Source of the DNA: Chloroflexota bacterium
Lineage (GTDB): Bacteria; Chloroflexota; Anaerolineae; Anaerolineales; Anaerolineaceae
Length of the DNA: 7,123 nucleotides
Direction of reading: 5' to 3'
NCBI GenBank assembly: GCA_011053085.1
Contig: DSBE01000226.1
Span: 1-7,123, forward strand
Every line of letters starts with the position of its first letter. Position 1 is the stretch's first letter. Of this stretch, positions 1 through 5,228 are shown in pieces. A model generated the notes under the pieces. It searched no databases. It was not told the origin of the DNA and saw only the letters and a list, made by a program, of their open reading frames with translations. Both the position numbers and the translations under genes were made by a program.

Positions 1-874
1 CCTCAATTTCGGTCGGTGTTCCTTCAATGCCGGCGTCCAGCTGGGTGGGCTCTTCTCCGCTCACCGCATCAATCTGGGTGGCAGGTTCGGGTATTTCTTG
101 CCTGGCAAATTTGGGAATCTCATCCACCCTGGTTGCCTCAAACTCATCGGCTGGCAAGGCTGTGCCTTGCATGGCAACCGTGAAATCACAGCCGCCAATG
201 GTGAACACGCTGCCGACAGTCAGCAACACTTTGGTATGCGCCTCTAAGCGATCACCCTGGTAAAAAGTGCCATTAGAAGACCCCAGGTCTTCCAGCGTGC
301 AGCCAAGATCACTCACTTCCAGGCGCGCGTGCATCCGCGAGACTTTGCTAATCGGCAAAGGAATGTCGCAGGTATCCGCCCGCCCGATGAAATATTGTCC
401 AGGCGCCAGCAGTTTCTCCACTTGCTCGCCATCCAGCACGGTATAGCGCAGGACATAACCACCCACCTGATTGGCGTCTTCATCCAGCAACGTGCGTTCG
501 AATGGCTCCGGTGCGCGGAAACTGGTCGGCAGTTCCACAAACTCTTCAATTTTAGGTTGCTCTGGTTGTTCCCATTCGAAGGTCATCTCAAACGAGCCAA
601 TTCGCAGCAGATCACGAGGCTTGACCTGATAAGCCTGCTGCGGCGTCAGTTTCTCTCCATTGAGGAATGAACCATTGGAGGAATTTAGATCCACCACCTG
701 CACACCGTCTTCATCTACAGTCACTTCCACATGCAGGCGTGACAGGTTAGGGGCATCAAACTGGATGTCTGCCTGGGCAGACCGGCCGATGCTGTACTTG
801 CCGGGCGGTAATGGCCTGCGCTGCCAATCGGTACCTTCTTTACGATACACCAGAATGACATTTTCTATGCTCAT
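1..874 (-). CDS. Tandem FHA-domain protein (C-terminus beyond window)
   Basis: The ATG at 872-874 opens 291 complete codons with no stop before the left edge, so the gene is partial. Two forkhead-associated domains are visible. The first, about residues 5-100, has GR at 30-31, SRLH at 45-48 and NSSNGSFLNG at 64-73. The second, about residues 138-236, has GR at 164-165, SRMH at 179-182 and GSSNGTF at 198-204. In characterised FHA domains these Gly-Arg, Ser, His and Asn positions bind phosphothreonine, so both copies look competent. No signal peptide or membrane segment is visible, so the protein is probably cytoplasmic and recruits targets of a Ser/Thr kinase. The tail after about residue 240 is acidic, probably disordered, and carries repeated T-x-[VIL]-[DE] motifs. 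A Shine-Dalgarno 6 nt before the ATG supports the start. The gene is divergent from cpaF. A further domain or membrane segment could lie past the left edge. Confidence 0.93.
   Translation of the reverse strand, partial: MSIENVILVYRKEGTDWQRRPLPPGKYSIGRSAQADIQFDAPNLSRLHVEVTVDEDGVQVVDLNSSNGSFLNGEKLTPQQAYQVKPRDLLRIGSFEMTFEWEQPEQPKIEEFVELPTSFRAPEPFERTLLDEDANQVGGYVLRYTVLDGEQVEKLLAPGQYFIGRADTCDIPLPISKVSRMHARLEVSDLGCTLEDLGSSNGTFYQGDRLEAHTKVLLTVGSVFTIGGCDFTVAMQGTALPADEFEATRVDEIPKFARQEIPEPATQIDAVSGEEPTQLDAGIEGTPTEIE
2..88 (-). repeat. 11-residue protein repeat with FHA-ligand-like motifs
   Basis: Residues 263-291 of the FHA protein repeat with an 11-residue period. Threonines at 266, 277 and 288 sit in PATQIDA, EPTQLDA and TPTEIE. 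A fourth related motif, EATRVDE, lies at residues 246-252, and ERTLLDE lies in the inter-FHA linker at 126-132. Each has Asp or Glu three residues after Thr, the pT-x-x-D pattern preferred by some FHA domains such as Rad53 FHA1. The repeat may continue past the left edge. The motifs are read directly from the translation; their role as phospho-ligands is inferred. Confidence 0.6.
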
Positions 875-880
875 ACAGGT

Positions 881-888
881 TCCTCTCT
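881..888 (-). promoter_or_regulatory. Ribosome binding site of the FHA gene
   Basis: On the minus strand AGAGAGGA lies 6 nt upstream of the ATG at 872-874. It is the best purine-rich match near any start in the window and fixes the start of the FHA protein, which falls just before its first FHA domain. Confidence 0.7.
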
Positions 889-961
889 ATTCACTGGCCG
901 CAATTTTTTCTCGGTTGTGGGCATGGTGATATTCCGCATTACTTTGCCAAAAGGAAGGCGG

Positions 962-982
962 TTGACAATGACAAAAAGTCAA
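962..982. repeat. Nested TTGAC/GTCAA dyad with tandem TGACAA
   Basis: TTGAC at 962-966 is the inverse of GTCAA at 978-982. Inside this, TGAC at 969-972 is also inverted to GTCA at 978-981 across five A. TGACAA occurs twice in tandem at 963-974. The arrangement could be an operator in the FHA gene leader or a small hairpin in its mRNA. The flanking GGTTG at 960-964 and CAACC at 985-989 could lengthen a stem. No known regulator is recognised. Confidence 0.35.
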
Positions 983-1074
983 AGCAACCCTATCGGCAGC
1001 GTATACTCGATGGTCTGCATGCCTCTCCATTCGATTCTCTGTAATATCCTACGGAGATGATATTTGATAATTCT

Positions 1075-1082
1075 ATTATACA
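1075..1082 (-). promoter_or_regulatory. Candidate -10 element for the FHA gene
   Basis: On the minus strand TGTATAAT spans 1082 to 1075 and contains a perfect TATAAT. No good -35 hexamer lies at the right distance, since that stretch is an A/T run. Initiation near 1068 would give an untranslated leader of roughly 190 nt, unusually long. AT richness makes chance TATAAT matches likely here, so the call is tentative. Confidence 0.35.
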
Positions 1083-1154
1083 AACAAATCATTTTTTTAT
1101 ATACCCATTCCGCAAAAAGTCTGTATTCATCAGCGGGTTGAGTCAAAAAAAGCC

Positions 1155-1164
1155 GCCAATTGGC
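1155..1164. promoter_or_regulatory. 10-bp palindrome abutting the cpaF -10 element (possible operator)
   Basis: GCCAATTGGC is a perfect palindrome ending two bases before the cpaF TATAAT, so it occupies the promoter spacer where a bound protein would block or reposition RNA polymerase. The regulator is unknown and the site is short enough to be chance. Confidence 0.35.
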
Positions 1165-1173
1165 TGTATAATT
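1165..1173 (+). promoter_or_regulatory. Candidate cpaF promoter, -10 element
   Basis: TGTATAATT at 1165-1173 contains a perfect TATAAT at 1167-1172. Initiation near 1179 would give a leader of about 36 nt before the cpaF ATG, with GGGA at 1206-1209 as a modest ribosome binding site. No convincing -35 is present: TTGAGT at 1138-1143 is 23 bp away, too far. The promoter may therefore need an activator. Confidence 0.5.
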
Positions 1174-1214
1174 ATGGCAGGCTAACCTTTCTCTCAAAGC
1201 TCAACGGGAATTCT

Positions 1215-2531
1215 ATGACACAAAATCCTGCCCCGCCCAGTATCGATCTGCCAAAGCTGCGCCAATTCATCATCGAATCTGTGCAGCGCGAGCTGTTATC
1301 TTTGCAGCCCCCTAAAGAAAAATTGACAGAAGTTACACGTGTTTTGATTATGCGAGCGTATGACAGCACCAATGTGAAATTATCGCGCCCCATGCAAGAT
1401 GAACTGCTGAGGCAAATCCTGCACACAATCGTAGGGCTGGGGCCCATTCAGCCGTTACTGGATGACCCCGATATCACCGAGATCATGGTCAATGGACCCG
1501 ACTTAATTTTTGCCGAAAAGCGCGGCAAGGTGGTACGTACCCGTATTCGGTTCGAAAGTGAACACGAACTGCGCCAGATCATTGATCGCATCATCGAACC
1601 GCTGGGCAGGCATGTCGATGATAAGCACCCCATGGTGGATGCGCGCCTGCCGGATGGCTCACGCGTTAACGCCATCATCCCCCCCTGTTCCATTGATGGG
1701 TCCACCCTCACCATTCGAAAATTTGCCAAAGAACAATTGACCGTAAATGATCTGATTAAATATGGCTCTCTGACGCCGCAAATGGCAGAATTTCTGCGGG
1801 TGTGCGTTGCCTCACGCCTGAATGTTGTCATCTCCGGCGGCACAGGCTCAGGCAAAACAACCACCCTCAACGTTTTATCCAGTTTCATCCCCGAAGAAGA
1901 GCGCGTTATCACCATCGAAGATGCCGCCGAATTGCAACTGCAGCAGGAACATGTGGTGCGGCTCGAAACCAAACCCCCTGATTTTGATGGCGAAAATGAG
2001 GTCACCATCCGTTCACTGGTGCGCAATGCACTGCGCATGCGTCCCGAACGCATCATCATCGGAGAATGCCGTGGTGGTGAAGCCATCGACATGCTGCAAG
2101 CGATGAACACCGGCCATGATGGCTCGATGACAACGGTGCATGCCAATTCACCGCGCGATTCAATTTCACGCCTTGAAACCCTGGTACTGATGGCCGGCAT
2201 GGATCTGCCGGTGGATGTTGTCCGCCGCCAGATTGCCTCCGCCATTGACCTGATCGTGCAGCAAACCCGTCTGCGTGACGGCCGGCGCCTCATCACCAAT
2301 GTCACCGAAGTGGTCGGCATGGAGAGCAATACCGTGGTGATGACTGATGTCTATCGCTTTGACCAGACAGGCGTGGATACCAATGGCAAGGTACTCGGTG
2401 AATTAAAAGCTACCGGTATCCGCCCGCAATTCATGCACAAACTGGAGGCGGCCGGCTTCAAGTTGGGTCCCGAAATTTTCGGCGCCAGCATCAGGCCGCC
2501 CAGTTCAGGGAGTGATCGCAGCCGTCGTTAA
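1215..2531 (+). CDS. cpaF: CpaF/TadA-type secretion ATPase
   Basis: This 438-residue protein belongs to the CpaF/TadA branch of the GspE/VirB11 secretion ATPases, hexameric cytoplasmic motors that drive assembly of Tad/Flp pili or related export. All hallmarks are present: Walker A GGTGSGKTT at 208-216 with Lys214; the Asp-box VITIEDAAE from 231; a Walker B region RIIIGECRGGEA from 279 with Glu284; and a His-box NTGHDGSMTTVHAN at 298-311. The N-terminal part, about residues 20-190, matches the usual CpaF N-terminal region, including DITEIMVNGP and the DARLPDGSRVNA segment. Length is normal for the family. The start is the ATG at 1215, preceded by GGGA. The usual partners tadB and tadC do not follow; mutS2 does. 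No other pilus gene is visible, so its exact machine is unknown. The FHA gene is its divergent neighbour. Confidence 0.95.
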   Translation: MTQNPAPPSIDLPKLRQFIIESVQRELLSLQPPKEKLTEVTRVLIMRAYDSTNVKLSRPMQDELLRQILHTIVGLGPIQPLLDDPDITEIMVNGPDLIFAEKRGKVVRTRIRFESEHELRQIIDRIIEPLGRHVDDKHPMVDARLPDGSRVNAIIPPCSIDGSTLTIRKFAKEQLTVNDLIKYGSLTPQMAEFLRVCVASRLNVVISGGTGSGKTTTLNVLSSFIPEEERVITIEDAAELQLQQEHVVRLETKPPDFDGENEVTIRSLVRNALRMRPERIIIGECRGGEAIDMLQAMNTGHDGSMTTVHANSPRDSISRLETLVLMAGMDLPVDVVRRQIASAIDLIVQQTRLRDGRRLITNVTEVVGMESNTVVMTDVYRFDQTGVDTNGKVLGELKATGIRPQFMHKLEAAGFKLGPEIFGASIRPPSSGSDRSRR

Positions 2532-2552
2532 ACCAGGCGTTCTTTCACACCC

Positions 2553-2579
2553 TTGACCGTCATGAAAACCGTGTATAAT
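2553..2579 (+). promoter_or_regulatory. mutS2 promoter
   Basis: TTGACC at 2553-2558 and TATAAT at 2574-2579 form a sigma-70-type promoter with a 15-bp spacer, slightly short (16 bp if CTTGAC is taken as the -35). It lies just after the cpaF stop. Initiation near 2586 would give a leader of about 88 nt before the mutS2 ATG. No terminator hairpin is seen between cpaF and this promoter, so read-through from cpaF is also possible. Confidence 0.65.
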
Positions 2580-2601
2580 TTGGGCGGAAGAAAATGAAAA
2601 T

Positions 2602-2654
2602 CGGCAAAACATTTGCTGCCGGTCTGGTTTGGCGCCAATGTGGGGCAAACCAGA
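2602..2654 (+). promoter_or_regulatory. Two-hairpin structured leader upstream of mutS2
   Basis: Two adjacent inverted repeats lie in the predicted mutS2 leader. CGGCA at 2602-2606 pairs with TGCCG at 2617-2621. TCTGGTTTG at 2623-2631 pairs perfectly with CAAACCAGA at 2646-2654 across 14 nt. The second stem ends 19 nt before the mutS2 ATG. No U-run follows, so it is not an intrinsic terminator. A 10-bp palindrome TTGGCGCCAA at 2629-2638 overlaps the second stem and offers an alternative fold. The structure could affect translation or mRNA stability. No known riboswitch class is recognised. Confidence 0.5.
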
Positions 2655-2673
2655 AGAGAGTGAAGAAGCTACC

Positions 2674-5223
2674 ATGGATCAAAAAACCCTACAATTGATC
2701 GAATACCCCAAAGTGTTGCAGCGGTTGGCTGACTATGCCGCCTTCAACGCCTCTGCCGAGATTGCCCTGGCCTTGCGGCCCTCCTCCGCGCTGGAAGAAG
2801 TGCGAGAACGGCTGGCCTTCACCCGCGAAGCCCGCCTGCTGCTTTCACTGAACCCGGAGCTGCACATCGGCGGTGTACGTGATGTGCGCCCCGCGGCAGA
2901 ACGCGCCTCGCGTGCCTATGTGCTCAGCATTGAAGAAATTGTTGAGATCAAAGACACCCTGGTATCAGCTCGCAAACTGCAGCGGCCTTTTTTCACCAAA
3001 AAAGGCGGTGAGATTGATCCTGAAACACCGATCAAACCCGAAGATTTTCGCGAAGATGCCCCTGAGTTGCTCTATCCGCATCTGCTGGCATACGCCCGCC
3101 AGTTGACGCCCCCCAAAGGCCTCATTGACCGCATTTCAAGGGTGATCGGCCCTGACAACCAGGTGATGGATTCAGCTACCCCTGAGTTATCGCGCCTGCG
3201 CGGAGAGATCAAGGTTGCCCATAATCGCCTGATGAACAAACTGCAATCCATGATCAACAACCCCGACATTGTACCGCTGCTGCAAGACGCGTTGATCACC
3301 CAGCGCGGCGGCAGATACGTGATTCCGCTGCGTGCCAACTTCAAGAACCGCATCCCCGCCATCATTCATGACCAATCAGGTACCGGGCAAACCTTATTTG
3401 TGGAACCGCTGGCAGTGGTTGATCTCAACAATGAATGGCAGGAATTGAAATTGGCGGAGCGCGATGAAGTCCGCCGCATTCTGGCGGAGCTATCAATGGA
3501 GATCGGCGAAGTTCATCTTCAGATCACACAGATCGTCAATTGTGTCGCCATGATCGATTTCGCCCTGATGGTCGCAAAATATGCCGAAGACATCAAAGGC
3601 AGCGAACCAGAGGTGCTTGCCTTCCGCCCGGCCGCCAACCAGGAGCATCCCGGCAGCCACATCCACTTCATCAAAGCCCGCCACCCCTTGCTTGACCCTG
3701 AGAGCGTGGTACCGGTCGATATCCTGCTGGAAAAACCGCACTACGCACTGGTGATCACTGGCCCCAACACAGGGGGCAAGACCGTTACACTGAAAACTAC
3801 CGGCCTGCTGGTTGCCATGGCGCAATCCGGTTTGCACATTCCGGCGGCATCCGGCGCACAATTCACCATTTTCGAAAACTTGCTGGCGGACATCGGCGAT
3901 GAGCAATCCATCGAACAGTCGCTGTCTACCTTCTCCGGCCACATCAAGAACATCATCCACATCCTGCAAGAATCTCATTCACAGGCATTGGTGTTGCTAG
4001 ATGAGCTTGGTTCAGGCACTGACCCCCTGGAGGGTGAAGCATTGGCGCACGCCATTTTATCTTACCTGACCGCCAACCAGATCCCCTGCATGATCGCCAC
4101 CCACTTCGCCGGCCTGAAATCCTTTGCCTATGCCACGCCGGGGGTGGTCAATGCCGCCATGTCATTCGACCTCGACACACTTTCGCCCACCTATCGCCTG
4201 ATGATCGGCCTGCCGGGGCGATCCAACGCGCTATTTATTGCCGAGCGTGAAGGCCTTGCCAAAAGCATTATCGCCCACGCCCGCCAGCAGATCGACCCTG
4301 TGGAACACAAGGCGGAAGACATGCTGGAAGATATCCAGCATCAACAGGAGCAAATGCGTTTCGCGCGGGAATCTGCTGAAAAGAAAGCCCGCGATAACGA
4401 GCGCTTACAAGAACGCCTGAACCAGCAATGGCAGTCGATTGAGGCAGAACGAGAAAAAATCTTGCAGGAAACCCGCCACGAAGCCGAAGAGCAACTGGCA
4501 GACATGCGCAAAGAAATGCGCGATCTGAAAAAACGCATGAAGCGGGCTGTACGCTACGCGGAAAAAGCATCCACAGCGGCGCTCGAAGGCGACAGCGCCA
4601 CCGCCCGCGCGGTGAAAGAAACCAAACGGCAGCAGTCACTGGCAGAACGTGACGAAGACCGCCTGGAGCAGATGGAAGAGAAGATCAATCAGGTATTCAG
4701 CGAAGAGAGTGTTGTTTCATCCTCTTCCGCTCAACCTGCTCTGCAGCAACCGCGCGCGTTAAAAAGCGGCGACCGGGTGTACGTCCATTCCTTCCAGAAG
4801 GAAGGTACCCTGGTGCAAATCGAAGGAGATACCGCCGAAGTACAATTAGGACCCATGCGCATGAAAACCACCCTCAAGGATATCAAACGAGTGCAGGGCG
4901 GTGGCGATCCACTCCCCTCTCAACCGGCAGAAAACGAAAAACGGGAGGTCCCGCGTTTATATCGAACCCAGGCTGCCCCACCGCTCGAACTCGACCTGCG
5001 CGGCGAACGTGCCGAGGAAGCCCTCGACCTGCTGCGTGGTTATCTCGAGAAAGCCTACCTTGCCCAATTGCCCTTTGTGCGCATTCTGCACGGCAAGGGC
5101 ACCGGACGTCTGCGCGTTGTCATCCGTCAGGAAGTCACAGCCTCGCACTACGTGAAAAGTTGGGATGAAGCTGCCGAAAATGATGGCGGCAGTGGCGTCA
5201 CAATTGTGCGGCTCAAATCCTGA
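2674..5223 (+). CDS. mutS2: MutS2: ATPase with C-terminal Smr domain
   Basis: This 849-residue protein is a MutS2 homologue, known in other bacteria to suppress homologous recombination or rescue collided ribosomes. It lacks the mismatch-recognition domain of MutS. The core/lever region covers about 1-330. The ABC-type ATPase has Walker A GPNTGGKT at 363-370, the EQSLSTFSGH signature at 414-423, Walker B LVLLDELGSGTD at 439-450 and the switch His477 in ATHF. A charged coiled coil runs from about 540 to 690, then a KOW/SH3-like segment from about 697 to 745. The C-terminal Smr nuclease-type domain has LDLRG at 773-777 and HGKGTGRLR at 806-814, ending in GGSGVTIVRLK. An in-frame TTG at 2629 would add 15 residues, but the ATG at 2674 matches the family N-terminus (MDQKTLQLIEYPKVL) and follows a GAAGAAG purine run. 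It is longer than the Bacillus protein, partly through a charged loop near residues 106-150. Confidence 0.96.
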   Translation: MDQKTLQLIEYPKVLQRLADYAAFNASAEIALALRPSSALEEVRERLAFTREARLLLSLNPELHIGGVRDVRPAAERASRAYVLSIEEIVEIKDTLVSARKLQRPFFTKKGGEIDPETPIKPEDFREDAPELLYPHLLAYARQLTPPKGLIDRISRVIGPDNQVMDSATPELSRLRGEIKVAHNRLMNKLQSMINNPDIVPLLQDALITQRGGRYVIPLRANFKNRIPAIIHDQSGTGQTLFVEPLAVVDLNNEWQELKLAERDEVRRILAELSMEIGEVHLQITQIVNCVAMIDFALMVAKYAEDIKGSEPEVLAFRPAANQEHPGSHIHFIKARHPLLDPESVVPVDILLEKPHYALVITGPNTGGKTVTLKTTGLLVAMAQSGLHIPAASGAQFTIFENLLADIGDEQSIEQSLSTFSGHIKNIIHILQESHSQALVLLDELGSGTDPLEGEALAHAILSYLTANQIPCMIATHFAGLKSFAYATPGVVNAAMSFDLDTLSPTYRLMIGLPGRSNALFIAEREGLAKSIIAHARQQIDPVEHKAEDMLEDIQHQQEQMRFARESAEKKARDNERLQERLNQQWQSIEAEREKILQETRHEAEEQLADMRKEMRDLKKRMKRAVRYAEKASTAALEGDSATARAVKETKRQQSLAERDEDRLEQMEEKINQVFSEESVVSSSSAQPALQQPRALKSGDRVYVHSFQKEGTLVQIEGDTAEVQLGPMRMKTTLKDIKRVQGGGDPLPSQPAENEKREVPRLYRTQAAPPLELDLRGERAEEALDLLRGYLEKAYLAQLPFVRILHGKGTGRLRVVIRQEVTASHYVKSWDEAAENDGGSGVTIVRLKS

Positions 5224-5228
5224 GGATT
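5216..5228. repeat. Small dyad over the convergent stop codons
   Basis: AATCC at 5216-5220 and GGATT at 5224-5228 are perfect inverses around TGA, the mutS2 stop codon. The right arm overlaps the stop codon of the opposing gene. The stem is only 5 bp and has no T-run on either side, so it is not a convincing terminator. Confidence 0.35.

Larger units (their letters stand above)
875..1214. other. Divergent AT-rich intergenic region between the FHA gene and cpaF
   Basis: These 340 bases separate two genes transcribed away from each other. The middle, about 1040-1115, is strongly AT-rich compared with the coding DNA on either side and includes a run of seven T at 1092-1098. It holds a candidate promoter for each gene, a 10-bp palindrome at 1155-1164 and a GTCA/TGAC repeat cluster at 962-982. 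A minus-strand reading frame at 979-1197 starts with TTG, crosses the cpaF control region and resembles nothing I know, so I do not call it a gene. Confidence 0.8.

Noticed and set aside
329..670. A 113-codon plus-strand frame in the left gene
   Set aside because: The minus strand here encodes two well-formed FHA domains with all key residues, so the plus-strand frame is a shadow.
962..1007. TTGACA (962-967) and TATACT (1002-1007) as a plus-strand promoter
   Set aside because: The hexamers are 34 bp apart, far outside the 15-19 bp range.
1058..1098. Inverted TTTG/CAAA segments followed by seven T, resembling a terminator on the plus strand
   Set aside because: The stem is very weak and AT-only in large part, and no plus-strand gene lies upstream to be terminated.
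979..1197. A 72-codon minus-strand frame in the divergent intergenic region
   Set aside because: It begins with TTG, covers the cpaF -10 and upstream control region, has no ribosome binding site that I can see and matches no family I know.
1448..2329. A 293-codon minus-strand open frame
   Set aside because: It lies wholly antisense to the conserved core of cpaF. Its product is Ser/Arg/Met-rich with no recognisable domain, as expected from a shadow of a GC-biased gene.
2629..2673. TTG start giving mutS2 15 extra residues
   Set aside because: The extra residues do not resemble the family N-terminus, the segment falls in the hairpin leader, and the ATG at 2674 aligns with usual MutS2 starts.
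3493..3978. A 161-codon minus-strand frame inside mutS2
   Set aside because: It is antisense to the ATPase core of mutS2, including Walker A. Family conservation of the forward protein explains the sequence.
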